Position numbers and translations under genes: made by a program. The notes under the pieces were generated by a model that saw only the letters and a program-made list of their open reading frames with translations, ran no database searches and had not been told where the DNA came from. From Nectonema munidae (lineage: Eukaryota; Nematomorpha; Nectonematoida; Nectonematidae), in the NCBI GenBank assembly GCA_030549495.1, contig JAUIRK010000919.1, forward strand, positions 1,361,001-1,425,000: 64,000 nt of DNA. The letters are read 5' to 3'. The first letter of the stretch is position 1, and every line of letters begins with the position of its first letter. Positions 10,771 to 28,564 of the stretch are shown here, in pieces.

Positions 10771-11600
10771 AAACATGTCTAATAGACTCTTTTCCTTCAG
10801 ACTACATTCACTCATATAAAACTCTCCAACCTTCAGTTATTTGTTTTTAGTTATTTTCTCTATGAATCAAATATCCTTTCATCAATTCCTGTAATGTGCC
10901 TGATAGACTACTTCATTTTCAAATGAAAAGCTTTTGAATTTTTGAATTTTTTAAACTAATGTATATGCGATATGCAAATTTAATTGAAATATTTTCGCAG
11001 AAAGTATAGTATTTAAATTCACCAAATTTGTAAAAAAATATAAAGTAGACTTATAAATATAGGTATGCGCTGAATACACTCTATTTTAAAGGATTGTTTG
11101 AATATTTGGTCTCCCGTGGTATTTCCAGACCACTAATTTTGCAATTGCAAAAAAAAATTCATCTCTCCCCCAATGATTTTGAGGATGTGCACCCCTGGCC
11201 TAAACATATAAAGAAGAATTAAATAAAAAATTTTAAAAGAAAAAGACTTTCCATATTTATAGTTGAAAAAATAAGATTTATAAAATAAATAATTTGGATT
11301 AAATCTGTGATTAAAACTTTACCTTTTTAAAAATTATCAATCGTAGGTATTCATTTATAGAAATCAAAATTAATTAAATTAATAAAATAACTTTAATAAA
11401 GAATCTTGCTTTATTAAAAAATTAAAACATAGATTTGAAATAGTAACAAACAAATTATTTAACTTTCTTGAGAAGACTAAATAAGCCAATCAGCCATAAC
11501 TTGAATTGGATATATTGAGAATGTAAAATGTTTTTAATCCAAATGAAATTTTTGATTGGTTAAAATAAATACATTATTACAAAATACTATACAAATATAT
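10771..11600. other. AT-rich spacer with a hAT-like terminus
   Basis: Mostly featureless. At about 11155-11195 a block ends in GATTTTGAGGATGTGCACCCC, whose complement begins like the CAGGGGTGCACA terminus of the dispersed repeats at 3205 and 10760. This suggests a third, solitary end of that family. Confidence 0.4.
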
Positions 11601-12740
11601 ATTAAAATTTTTTGAATCAAGAGATTTATGGTAAAATAAAGTTAATATTGTTATTTAGAATGATAAGAGGAATCTAAAAAATGTATAAAACTTGCATATT
11701 TGCTGAATGAAATCATAATTTTAAGCCCGCTGAAAAGGCCTGGAAAATCGAAAATTTAAAAATAAAAAAATAAAATTTAAAAGCGTATTCTGATAGAGTT
11801 TAATACGCTGATTCCAAATATGTAATTTGTTTGAAATAAATCGAATAACTTTTTAATTTTTTTTCGATGACAAAATGGAATTTTTGTCATTTTATCAAGT
11901 TCAAAGGCTAAAAAAATTATTTTAAAAAATTAAAACTTAAAATATTTATACATTTTCGTAATCAGTATAAAATTCCCTTTAAATGCGATATTAAAATCGT
12001 AAATTGGATTAGTTTGAAATTTTTTCAAAATTTTGTAGACCCCTAAAAAAATTTTTAAAAAAAGTAAATTTTTTATCGTAGTGTGGTAAATATTAGGTAT
12101 ATTTTATGAATGTGCAAAAAATTGAAAAAAAAATATTTCATTCATCATTTTATACGCCATAATATAGTGAAAATGGCAAAATTGTGCATATTGTTCAAAG
12201 GTTTATAAAAAAAATTTGAATTTTTTTAAAGACCAAAAATAATTGAAAAAGTAGGTAAAAGGTTTAAAATGTTTTTAAAAAAAATTCTAGCATAAAGTTT
12301 TCTTTCAGTCAAAAATTTGAAAATTTTGACAAAAAAAATTTTTTAATTGTTAAAATCAAAAAAAAATATATCAAAAATAAATATTTTCCAAAATTTTAAA
12401 ATAAAATGTAAGAAAATTTGAATAAGATCATCTTAAAATTAGAAAAAAAATAATTTAATTTTGATTTAAAAAAATTCGGCCAAAAATGTCAACTTTTTGA
12501 AAACTGAAACCTTTTTTATAAAAAATTGGAAAAATCACAAAATCATTTATTTCTAAAAGTACTTTAACTCACTTGATTTTTTCAAAATTTTATTTAAATT
12601 TAAAATTATTTGAAAAAAAATTGAGTTCATGTGGGTCAATGAACTCACTCTCAGGTCATTTCACTTACACCACATGATAGCGCTACTGAAATGAGGTAGT
12701 TAACATTTTATAGCTTGTAAAAATCTTTTTTAATCTAAAA
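11600..12740. repeat. 1.1-kb dispersed AT-rich repeat, copy 1
   Basis: Shares long blocks with 25905-27060 in the same orientation: ATTTATGGTAAAATAAAGTT, ATTTATACATTTTCGTAATC, and a closing block around TCATTTCAC.TACACCACATGA at about 12655-12675 (26998-27018 in the other copy). No ORF. The family is unknown. Confidence 0.7.
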
Positions 12741-12831
12741 GTAATTTAACTTGAATGAAAAAAGTAAAAAAAATCGGTTCGCAAAATCGTTAAATATATC
12801 CTACCTGTATATATGATTCGCTTGAAATTAA

Positions 12832-14760
12832 CCCTTAGCTTGAAATATTTATTTTTTTAGTTTCACTGCTGGAGAAGTTTATGACATATTAGAAACAGAA
12901 GATTTTGTGAGTGCAGATGTTTTTCTGCAACCACCAAATGATGGTTTGCTTTCTGGTGACGACAGCGGTGGAAAAGAAGATACTGATATAAAACATTTAG
13001 CATCGGCTCAATTAAAAGCCTCAGCATATTTTCGAATAAATTTGGAGTATATGTAACTGAAAATTTTGAAAATTCAGAAGAGACATTTTTAAATATTGGA
13101 AAAGGTTTTGATAACAATGATTCAAAACAAGAAAATTCTTTAGAAAAAGAAGTTGAAAAAAATAAAATTGAATCAAAGCAGTATAACAAAAAATGGTTAA
13201 CAAGTCAAATGACGCCAAAGACAACTTTTACGTGGCAAAAGAAAAGATGTTTCAACCAAATTTTGATTCTTCAACTACATGTTTCACATTGTGTAAGCAA
13301 TGTATCTCCTATATCTTTTTTGAATTGTTTTTTGACGACGAAGTAGTAAACTTTATAGTTGAAATGTCAAGCCTTTATACTAAAAGAGACAAAGGAAACC
13401 ATAATTTTTAAACAAGTTTTAATGAAATACGCTTAATTATTGCACGTTTACTTTTAACTGGATACAACGAACTACCTCTTCGTAGAGTATACTGGGAAAA
13501 TTCATGTGATGTTTCAAACACAACTGTTAGCGAAGCAATGTCAAGAAATCGTTTTGAAGAATTATTATCTTTGCGACAATATGAACTTGAAAAAAAGTGA
13601 CAAAATAACAGAAGTTTAACAACCTTATTGAAAAAGATGTTTTAAAAATCGTCCAAATTGTGTTGATTTATCGGTTGACGAATGAATGTTGCCATACTAC
13701 GGTAGAAAGGGTTATAAGCAACGAATTCGAAATAAGCCAGTTCGAGCAGGCCATAAAATGTGGGTTTTAGCAGAGCAACTTCGTTATGTAGTTAATTTTC
13801 ATCCTTATCGCGGTGCTAAAATGATTTGAAGCTAATAGCAAGCGAAAAAAGTCGGCGCCTTGGAGAAACAGTTATTTTAACTTTACTTGATCTAATGCCA
13901 AAAAAATTTGCTTAAAGAGTTTTTATGGATAATTTTTTTTACATCCTTTGGTCTTTTAGTATTTTTATCAGCAAATTAAATTAAAGCTTCTGGTACAGTT
14001 CGAGAAAATCGACGTGGCAACTGCTTTATATCAAAAAAACAAATTGATTAATTTAAGCGCGGAGAATTTTATTATAGAATGACAAAAAAATAATAGTCTT
14101 GTAATAAAAAAATTGCAAAATTAATGTAAAATGATTACAATTACTTACAAATTTGTCACAACGTTATTCAATTTCACCTCACACATACGCACAAAGATTC
14201 ATTGTCACTTTTCACTCACACACTCAACTGTATATCCATGTAAATGAAAAAAATGTACTCACAGAAGAAATACAAATTTTTGGTATACAAACACACAAAA
14301 TTATATGCACTAGGAAAAAGCATAAACGGGGAAAAGGGTTTAGAAAAAGACTTTATTTAGTCTCGTAATAGTGGGATGGAAATACAATAAAGCAGAGTAT
14401 TTGGCTTCTAACTGCGATACTATAGAACCGTTATCAGTACAAAGATGGATCAAGGAAGCACAAGCAAAAATAAGTGTCAAACAGTCTTTTCTCCTTGATC
14501 AATACAATAAAGGAATGGGAGGTGTTGATCGGGCAGATCAATCTCAAATGTGGTATTGGTTTCATGATCATTGCTTTGAAGAGTAGTACATGGTATACAG
14601 CAGTTTTTTATTTTGAGTATATTTTTTACTTATACCCATTTGTACCTACTGCACCCTATATGGGAACATTAGATTTTTGGCAAAAAAAGCTTACAAAAAT
14701 TTTTAAAAAATCAAAAAAACTTTTTATTTTATTTGAGGGAGAAGGAAACTGAAAAAGCCG
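12832..14760 (+). pseudogene. piggyBac (PGBD3-like) transposase relic
   Basis: A second piggyBac lineage, worn. Near the start it reads AGEVYDILETEDFVSADVFL then PPNDGLLSGDDSGG (about 12865-12975), the typical PGBD3-type N-terminus. The first catalytic region reads LSVDE then a stop, then MLPYYGRKGYKQRIRNKP and KMWVLAEQLRY (about 13665-13790). The third Asp motif is NKGMGGVDRADQS (about 14506-14545), followed by a WY..F segment. The second Asp region is not recognisable, and there are many stops and frame changes. A TTAA followed by CCCTTAGC at 12828-12839 may be the left terminus; no right terminus was found. It is older than the element at 7453-9898, to judge by decay. Confidence 0.72.
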
Positions 14761-14879
14761 AAATAGTTTTAAAAAAAACAATAATTTGGGTTTTAAAGGA
14801 TTAATATTTTGCAAAAACATTCCTACGTTATCAAACTTAGATTTTTGTAATCGTTCAGTTTGACGTTTAAAAGTCAATA

Positions 14880-15290
14880 GTTATGTTTACCGAACTCTAG
14901 TGCTTCCCTTGACGGTCATTTAGAAAAGTGGATGCTAACACTTCACAGCAAAGGGTGTATGTTCCTATTCCCCAGCAGACGTTTTAATGCAGTAAAACCA
15001 AATGCAATTATGAGTCCTCATATTTCATTATTTAAACCGCTAAGAAAAATGCACATTTACATTTCTAAAATCAGGCATGAAAAGTAATAAGAAAAAAGAA
15101 AATATATTTTAACTAAATTCAAAGACTAAAATATTCATTCTTTTAAATGTGACTTATTGGCAAAAATCGTGAATGACCTAATGTGGATGCAATATGTTGT
15201 GCAAAATGATCAACTCAATGACCCCCTCTCCGTCCCCATGGAACTGCTTCGCGAACGTATAGCGCACCCCCGACTCCAGTTTGAAAACCA
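14880..15290. mobile_element. hAT-type element end
   Basis: The right edge, read on the complement, begins CAGTGGTTTTCAAACTGGAG at 15290, the widespread hAT terminal form. The GC-richer 15215-15285 segment is its subterminal region. No matching left end was found, so the left coordinate is arbitrary and no target duplication can be shown. Confidence 0.5.
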
Positions 15291-16851
15291 CTGAGCCAGA
15301 AGGTAGTGATGCAATCAGAATTACAAACAACCTAATTTGACTTGTTACTGTGCAAGTATAATATCAGGTAATAATGGTGGTGTGTTTATTGGACAAAAAT
15401 TCTTTTATAATAATTGAAAATTATAATTAAAAAAAGTTCCCCCCCCCCCCCCCCATTTTGAGGGTGTGCGCCTTTGATATGAGTATGGGCGGTGATCTAA
15501 TTCAAATTAAAAGGATTCCGATATCAACCCTAACTAACCCTAAACCAACTTCCTTACAAAAGAATCCCGCTGCAATTGGACTAATTTTTTAATGGGTGCA
15601 TTTTAAGTAAAACAATCACTAAACCATTTTACACACGGCACACAAATAATTCCTTTAAATATGGAATCATACATAAATGACGTCCCGTAAAAAAATAATT
15701 TTTTAATCCAGATTCCCTTAATTCTCAATTATTCGTAGTAACGAGTATCTGCAGTGAAAACTTTTACATGTGTTCAGGATGTTGAACAGAAAATTGGCTG
15801 AAAGAGAAGAGAATTGGCAAGAGAAGAAGGGAAGGGTTAGCAGGTGAAAGGGAAGGCTATGCTGCACAATTTGGGGTAATGTACATATTGCATGCAAAGG
15901 GTTTCACAACAGATCTGCTTAGACTAGTGATTCAATCTTTTTATGTTGAACCCATTTTTTCCTCAATCAAATTTGCCAACACGGTCATAAATAAATTGTA
16001 ATTAATTACAATCTTGACAGATTTTCTAATGTGAATACATATAAAATTCATCGAAAATTGAATGAATCTTGTTACTTCATACATTTTTCTAGTCTGGAAA
16101 TTCTCCTAGAATCTATGAAATCAAAAGAAAACACCAGTTGCAATAGAGAATACAGGAAATATGCCAAATTAAGTAACTGATTTTTTGGTGTATATTGAGC
16201 GGGTGTTTCAAAAATGAAATATAATGTAGTCCTAGGACTTTATTTATTATAATGTACAAAATAAAAAATGATAAAATGGTGTATACATTTTTTTATTAAT
16301 AAAAACGTTTTCATTAAACATCTTATCCCTATTTAAAACAAAATTTAGATTTTTTTCTTAAAATTATTTAAAAGTTTATATATTTAATAATGCAAAATGA
16401 GTGTTACAATTAATCTTAAAATTTTATCAATTATTTCACGTTTTGCAAAATATTTATCTTTGATCAATGGTAGTATTTTCCAAAAATTTGTTTTGAAAAC
16501 AAAATAGAACATCCGCAATAATAGATTAGGCATGAATGTAAAAACGAGGGCATCCGCATTGTTGATGTTGAAAGGGATGGTGTTTAATGAGAGTATTGGG
16601 AAAGGAGAAGTAAGGACTGCTAAATTTAATCGACTTGCAAGTTAGAAAAAAGTTGAATTAACATTGAACTAACATGTCAATGTTAAGTTAGCAGATTTTG
16701 GTGACTGATGTCTGGCGATACCTCGACCACTAAAATGCATTTCTCGCCTTCTTAGGTCACTCACTACTCAAGCGAGATTACTATTGGCCTGGGTCTACAT
16801 AGCAGGAAAGTGAGGAGCCGAGATGTGAAAGTGAGGGAGAGGGAGAGATAC
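15291..16851. other. noncoding DNA, with a poly(C) run; no Rab11 3' exon found
   Basis: A run of about 17 C at 15437-15454 is followed by a GTGTGCGCC block resembling the hAT-like ends elsewhere. The remainder is AT-rich. I searched the minus strand for the missing Rab11 exon (FIETSALD-like sequence) and saw none. Confidence 0.45.
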
Positions 16852-21320
<4,469 letters not shown>

Positions 21321-21617
21321 ATTGCAACAAAAGTAACATCATAAAAAAATTATTTTATATTAACAAAAATTGAAAATAAATTTAGGAAAAAAATGAAACA
21401 TAATGACTGTCTAATTTTAAAAGTTGTGTTTATAATAAAGAAATTTCCTTAAAACTACCGTAAATGCGCATCCATAAGACGGTATCGCCTAAAAAAGATG
21501 ATAAAAACTTACGCATTAATTGCTCATTTTATTTTTAAGTTAAATGATACAATTCATGCTTTATCATGCGACCAAATATCTTAGTTTAATCAATTAAATT
21601 CTAAAAAAATACAAATA

Positions 21618-22419
21618 CAGTCAAACCTGTCAATAGCGGCCAATCAAGGAAGACTACAATTGTGGCCGTTATTGACAGGTGGTCGTTATTCACAGGTTTC
21701 CTCATTTTATATCTTGTTCTCAAAAACATTAAGTGATAGTATATATAAACTAGTCAATTGCATTTAAAGTGCACAGCGAAAAAATTTTAAAAATTTATTT
21801 ATATAGAAGAAACAATGTCTTTAAAAAACTAAACTACAATGACAAATAAAAGATGAACATAATAGAATATAAAAACATAAGAACTTTTAGGTATTCTTCG
21901 TTATAAAAGTAATAAAGATTATGGAAAACGCTTACGTTCTCCATTTTAAAATAATCAAAGATCTTTGTCTATTTGGCATATCGTTTTTGGCGTTTTTGGC
22001 CTACTGGTAACCAGAGAGAAGTGTGCAAACCTCGAAAGTTTTTATCATTCGTGTCTTACTGACATTACAAACAGATAAAAGTGTCTCTTTTTGATCCAAT
22101 GTTTTCATTTAAAACTCACTACTAATGCACATTTGCCATTGCTTGGAGTACACATCTGTTGTGTGTGATGGAGGAAAAAGTAACATCCTTGTACATATAG
22201 TGTGAAGTACGGTACATGTATCTTCAATTGATAATTCTTTGCAAAAACCTTGTGCCAGCTCGGCCGTTATTAGCTTCAAGGAGTGGACGCTGGTCGCGTT
22301 TGGCAGATGGCCGCTATTCAAAGGGTGCATTCTGTAGTAATTTTCTCCAGGGTTATTTTAATGGCCGTTAAGAGCGGGTGATCGTTATTCACTGGTGGTC
22401 GCTGAGACACGTTTGAGCG
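21618..22419. mobile_element. pogo/Tigger-type MITE with TA target sites
   Basis: Left end CAGTCAAACCTGTCAATAGC and right end, read on the complement, CGCTCAAACGTGTCTCAGCG are imperfect inverted repeats. Each is bordered by TA (21616-21617 and 22420-22421). Subterminal GGCCGTTATT/GGTCGTTATTCAC blocks are repeated at both ends. At 802 bp, without a transposase, it is a nonautonomous element of the type seen at 4091. The 73-codon minus-strand open frame inside (22109-22330) shows no known domain. Confidence 0.75.
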
Positions 22420-22429
22420 TAAATATTTT

Positions 22430-23769
22430 AGTTTGTTTCCATTTATAAGAGATAGGGGTATTCTTGAAATCACTTTTTGAAAAAAATGCATTTTATAGCT
22501 CGTTAAAGCACTAACCCTAAATAATTTGATAACACAGGGTAATAACCATTTTTAAAACTTTTGAATTCAAGAATTCAAACTTTTAGTATAGCAATTATAC
22601 TAAAAATTGACAATTTATGGAATGGGATGCAGCTAAATCCAGCTTCTTTAAAACAATAGCTCGGGGCTGAACATGGAGCTACAACTTAGATTTACTGTAC
22701 CTTCAGAGCAGGAGCGAGAGCTTACTTTTTTTAAGTCAGCTCCCCAAACGTGAAGTCAATTTATATTTAAAATAATTCAAAAAGAAGATTTGATATCACA
22801 CAATTGTTTTTTTAAGACAAATTGGGAAAATTAAGTCTATTTTTAAACGTATTACCAACTTTAATAAAAAAATATTGTTAGAAAACAAATTTTTATGAGA
22901 AAAAAATATAAATGGATTTTTTAGGGCTACTGGTATAGTAGCAGTCAAATTTATCATTTCTAATGACAAATTTTTTGAAAGAACAATTCGAAAAAAAATA
23001 TTTGTAGAAAAATAAAAGCAGAATAGAGTATTGGTAAAAAATAAGATCATTATATTCAGGGTCAATAAATTTAAAAAATCTGTTTAATTTTGTAAATTTT
23101 GCTTAAAAGAATAAAGTTAGAGGAACCTCAGAGTAAGTTAACATAGCTAATGTCGGGATAGTATGCATAATATTTTATATTTTTTTAGCTTGCATAGAAA
23201 GATATCGACGAATTTTGAAAAATAAAGCACTTAGACAAAATAATATAAAAGAAATCAATTGAAAAATTTTAACAAAAAAAATGTATAGCATTAAAAAATT
23301 TTTAATCACAATTATTACCTTTAAATAGATATTCATATTCATCACCATACCCCATTTTTGTCAACCAAGGAGAATCAAATTAGTAGAATAAAAAATAGAT
23401 TAGAAATAACAAAAAAACTTATAAAAAAAATAATATAATTTTTGGAAATTTATTTTGTTTTATTACATTTATCCAATTTTTAGTGTTTAAATTAATGCAA
23501 ATTTGTAAAATAAAATATCAGATTTAGATTCAATGTTTGTTATCCAAGTGTGTACGTTATTCGCCACACATGCATTAGAAAGCTATGTTGGTTTACAGGA
23601 ACTACACATTGCTCGACTGTTATCCAAGTATAATTTTAAATAAAATTAAATCAATCATGCTGATGTTTTTAACTCAATTTTTGCAATTATTATATCAAAG
23701 TGCCTAAAAGTATTTAATTTTGTGATTTACATCTGAAATTTTTATCCAATATTATTATTATTTAAACTT
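22430..23769. other. AT-rich spacer, nothing recognised
   Basis: No gene, RNA or repeat boundary that I can support. Open frames here are products of base composition. Confidence 0.45.
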
Positions 23770-24820
<1,051 letters not shown>

Positions 24821-24996
24821 AGACGTGATAACCTTTAAAGTTTTCTGATTTGCTCCAACTTTTTTCCGGCTTATTTGATTTTTATATTTAGCATATTTAA
24901 TTAATTATATTATTTGGCGGTTTTTTCATAAATTTTGCCTTACACTGATTTTGTAAAAGATTTCTACTGTGTTATGTCTGATTTGAGTCAAACTCA

Positions 24997-25576
24997 ATGT
25001 TAAATGATATGATTAATATTATCAATGTTCCGAGAGAAGATGAAATTAAATCTCTTCTTTCATGTGACAATTCTAAGGAAAATATTAGTCTGGCTCTCAT
25101 ATATCTTATTAAAGAATTTGATAAGCTTAAATCAACTTCTTCCTATTCTAATAACGCTGAAGATTTATCATCTTTAAAAGGAGATGTTTCAAAAATTCAA
25201 TCTGATTTGTCTATTATAAAACAAAATTTAAATATTTCCACAAAATTGTATACTGGTGCTGTTAAATCTAAAAAGAATATACTTTATGTGAAATCAGATG
25301 ATGATAAAACTTCTAATTTAGCTACAATGAATATCCTTGGAAATCTTCAAGTTAATTACATTAAATAAATGTGTAAAAGTGTCTTTAGCTGATGAAGCTA
25401 ATTTGGTCAAAGCTCAATCCCTACTAAATGAAAATAATGTAAAATTCAGGAAAGTTAAAAACTTATCTCCTAAAATAAAGATTAACTTACCCAATGATGT
25501 TAATGCAGATGATTTATGTCGTAAAATTATAACAAAAAATTTTGGAATACGACTTAATTTTTTTACTATCAAATAA
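24997..25576 (+). pseudogene. LINE ORF1 fragment, frameshifted
   Basis: Encodes DEIKSLLSCDNSKENISLAL then LIKEFDKLKS, a heptad-rich start that aligns by eye with the ORF1 start of the full LINE at 33160 (GDIKALLSREISKEKLCEAL). A coiled-coil-like stretch DVSKIQSDLSIIKQNLNIST follows. A second frame from about 25370 reads CVKVSLADEANLVKAQSLLN and KNLSPKIKINLPNDVNADDL, resembling the middle RNA-binding part of such ORF1 proteins. The zinc knuckles and ORF2 are absent, and one frameshift near 25350 separates the halves. Probably a relative of the CR1/Jockey-type LINE, not a host gene. Confidence 0.62.
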
Positions 25577-25604
25577 GCTAACTTTCCACAGCTTTCTTTG
25601 AGAC

Positions 25605-25770
25605 ATTGGATTCTAGATCCTTGTGATTTTATGTCCTCTTAAATATCATTGGTACACCATGATTATAGGTCCTGCTTAGATCATTGGTACCTTTAATCTA
25701 GGTCCTGTTAAAGATCATTGGTACCAGTATAATTCTAGGTCCTGTTAATATCATTACATAACAGAGAAGT
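25605..25770. repeat. short tandem repeat, about 45-50 bp unit
   Basis: Three to four imperfect units built on AGGTCCTGTTA and ATCATTGGTACC motifs. Confidence 0.7.
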
Positions 25771-25904
25771 GTTTCCTAAAACTTTTCATACTGAAAAAAT
25801 ATCTTTTCAAATATATTATTAATATTTTAAAGAATCTCGCATTATACATATGATATGTGTCTGTGTGTGTATGTGAGTTTAGGTAGGTCTGGCAAGACAA
25901 ATAT

Positions 25905-27060
25905 ATATAAAAAAATTTTAACCAAAATATTTATGGTAAAATAAAGTTCTAAAATCTAAAAAGGTATATACTTGTATATTTGTTGAATATATGTGAAATC
26001 ATAATTTATGACACTGATTTGAAAAGCCTGAAAAATCGAAAATTTTAAAAAACTAAAAACCTATTCTTATAGGGTTTGGCACGCTGATTCTAAATATGTT
26101 GGTTGGTTGGAGATATCAAAGCACTTTCAGCCGTAAGGCTATATGCTCGCATTATGCTTAAGATGGTTAATCACAGTTTTTATAAATTTGTTTTTAGAGT
26201 TGGGAGCCTTGGGTATCGAACCCCTGACATTCAACTGTTAAGCTGAGAGGTACACCCTAACAAAGTTAGAAATTTTGTTATTTTATCAAACTCCGAGGCA
26301 AAAAAAGTATTTTAAAAAATTCAAACTTAAAATATTTATACATTTTCGTAATCAGTATAATATTACCTTTAAAATGAGATATTAAAATCGAAAATTTGAT
26401 AAATTAAAATTACAATTTAAAAAAAAACAATTTTTTCAACGTATTATGTTTATATGTTAGGTATATTTTATGAATATGTAAAAAAATGTAATTATTCATT
26501 TTACACGCTTGAAAAATAGGAAAATTTTCCATATTGTTACAAGGCTTATAAAAAAAAATATGAAATTTTTTCAAAAACGAACAGGCCTGCAAAATGGGGT
26601 AAAAGGATGCTCTTTAAGATAGGCATGGTTTAAAATGTTTTTAAAAAAATTTCGCTTAAAGAATCAAAAATATATATCAAAAATTTTAAAATAAAATGTA
26701 AGCGATTTTTAATAAGTAAATGTAAAAATTAGAAATAAATAATTTTATTTTAATTAAAAAAAATGGCGAATGTGTCAACTTTTTTTGGACAAAACTTTTT
26801 TAAAAAAAATTTAATGAAATTTTTTCAATTTTTTTTTAAAAAATATTTTACTTATAAGTGTACTTTACTACTTATAAGTGTACTTTTTTATTTTTTTCCC
26901 ATGCAAAAAAAATTAAAAATTATTTTAACTTCTAGTAGAAAAAAAATTTTGTGTGAAATTTTGAGTTCAAGTATGTATCTATGAACTTAATTTGAAGTCA
27001 TTTCACCTACACCACATGAAAGTACTAACGAAATAAGGGAGATCAACATTTTATACCCTT
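25905..27060. repeat. 1.1-kb dispersed AT-rich repeat, copy 2, with SINE insertion
   Basis: Counterpart of 11600-12740. The copies agree around TGATTTGAAAAGCCTGAAAA-like, TTTATACATTTTCGTAATCA and CACATGAAAGTACTAACGAA-like blocks. A tRNA-derived SINE lies at 26100-26267 and replaces about 50 bp of the other copy. Confidence 0.7.
26100..26267 (-). mobile_element. tRNA-derived SINE
   Basis: On the minus strand the head starts GTTAGGGTGTACCTCTCAGC, with an A-box-like TACCTCTCAGCTTAACAG and a B box GGTTCGATACC (complement at 26211-26222), the internal RNA polymerase III promoter of tRNA genes. A unique body follows and then a (CCAA)n-like tail. It would not fold as a complete tRNA, so a SINE is preferred to a tRNA gene. 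Confidence 0.72.
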
Positions 27061-27637
27061 AAGAATATTATTATGGAATAAAAACCATCGTAGTATACAG
27101 ATTGGGACAATTAAGTGGTATCAACGGTACAGGTTATGAGAATATTTCTTTACATAATAAAGAAGAGTTTCCTAAAAATTCATAAAGAAAAATATTTCTT
27201 AAATATTTGTGTGCGCGCGCGTTTGAGAAACAAAAATTAAAATTATTTTATAACAATTTACAAATAAATTTAGGTTATTGTAGGAGAGTGTTTTATAAAG
27301 AAAAAAAGCATATAAATTTATGAGGTTAATTATTGAGGAAAATTTAGTAAAACACATCTTTTGATCTTTTTCTCTTCTAATTTTTTTCTTCAGTGAACTT
27401 ATCAATAAGCGCAATTCAAAATCCTTATTTTTTGAGGAATCAAGTGTAAATTAAACTAAAAATTTACTAACTAAATAAGTTTTTTTTAATTAAAGCTATT
27501 TTAATCGTATACATTATTAACAGACCTAAATTTTTCAAACTTGAAAGTATTTGTTTCGCACTTAAAATTTTGGCAAATAATTCAAAATGTATAGGTAATA
27601 TAAAAACGAAGGTTAATTTATAAAAAAACGAAAACTA
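27061..27637. other. AT-rich spacer
   Basis: Noncoding. A small GCGCGCG run lies at 27212-27220. A weak third copy of the motif CAAATAAATTTAGGTT lies at about 27260. Confidence 0.4.
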
Positions 27638-27770
27638 AAATTATTTTATAAAAATCTACAAATAAATTTAGGTTCTGATAGTAGAGTGGTTTTATAATTG
27701 TGTTGGAAATTGTTACAGTTTAAAGGTTAAATTTTCTCAAAATTTAACAAGCGTTAAAGTAACAAGCTTT
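27638..27770. repeat. direct repeat left of piggyBac fragment
   Basis: Contains TCTACAAATAAATTTAGGTT, GATAGTAGAGTGGTTTTATA and TGTTGGAAATTGTTACAG. Repeated at 28110-28235 on the other side of the piggyBac tail, so the fragment sits inside a local duplication. Confidence 0.75.
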
Positions 27771-27780
27771 TAAAATAGGT

Positions 27781-28098
27781 TCATTCAGAATTACCACATA
27801 AAAAACAAAATTCTTTTTTGATTTGAACTCGATGATCAGGACAATCATTTAGATTGCAAAATGAACAAACACTCCTGCATGACTTTTTACAAAACTTACA
27901 AAGTTTGCAAGCATACAGCTTTTCTTTTAAATGTTGTTTTTCCATTTGAATATATCCAACCATGATTCCTGCTTCCTTTATTCCAATAGCCAAATTGTGA
28001 ATTGAAAATCTTTTTGAAGCATATTGGAAAGCTAAGTTGAAAGACAATGATTTCAAAAAGTCTTTTCTTGTTTTCTTGTATCCATTTTTGGACAACAA
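27781..28098 (-). pseudogene. piggyBac transposase C-terminal fragment with cysteine-rich domain
   Basis: Continuous open stretch of about 105 codons reading TRKDFLKSLSFNLAFQYASK, then IGIKEAGIMVGYI, and the cysteine-rich end CKLCKFCKKSCRSVCSFC and CPDHR...CFLCG. It parallels the end of the element at 7611-7900 (KTFLKNLSFQLAFEF, CKYCKKSCRSAC) and so belongs to the same piggyBac group. It retains three more Cys than that copy's visible end. The catalytic core is gone. Confidence 0.78.
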
Positions 28099-28109
28099 AA
28101 TGTAAGAAT

Positions 28110-28235
28110 TAAAAAAATAAATAAAAAAATTCTACAAATAAATTTAGGATCTGATAGTAGAGTGGTTTTATAATTGTGTTGGAAATTGTTACAGATTAAA
28201 GGTGAAAATTTCTCAAAATGTAACAAAAGTTAAAG
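28110..28235. repeat. direct repeat right of piggyBac fragment
   Basis: Second copy of 27638-27770 in the same orientation: TCTACAAATAAATTTAGGAT, GATAGTAGAGTGGTTTTATA, GGAAATTGTTACAG. Confidence 0.75.
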
Positions 28236-28564
28236 TTTAAAATTAGCAAATATAAAAAATATGCACCTCTAAACTGTTAATTACGAAGAAAAACTGAAAA
28301 AGACAAAATTATAAAAAAAATCAAATTTTATTATTTTGTTTTTATTTTATTTGAAACCCATGGAATATGAATCAATTTGATAAGTTGCATGGTTGAATAA
28401 TTTAAAAGTTATAAGCAATATAAAAACTCACTGAATTGCGATATCTACTTGCGTTAACATAAAACACTCCTCTGCCTTGAAAAAAAATCAATAAAAGGCT
28501 GCTTTATATGGACTATTTAATGTTATTTGAAAATGGCCCGTTGTGCAACTTCTAAATATTAATT

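Noticed and set aside
22796-23065. 89-codon minus-strand frame rich in Phe, Leu and Ile
   Set aside because: Expected from AT-rich DNA; no start context, domain or conservation.
26200-26267. A functional tRNA gene
   Set aside because: A and B boxes are present, but the sequence does not close an acceptor stem and continues into a SINE body.
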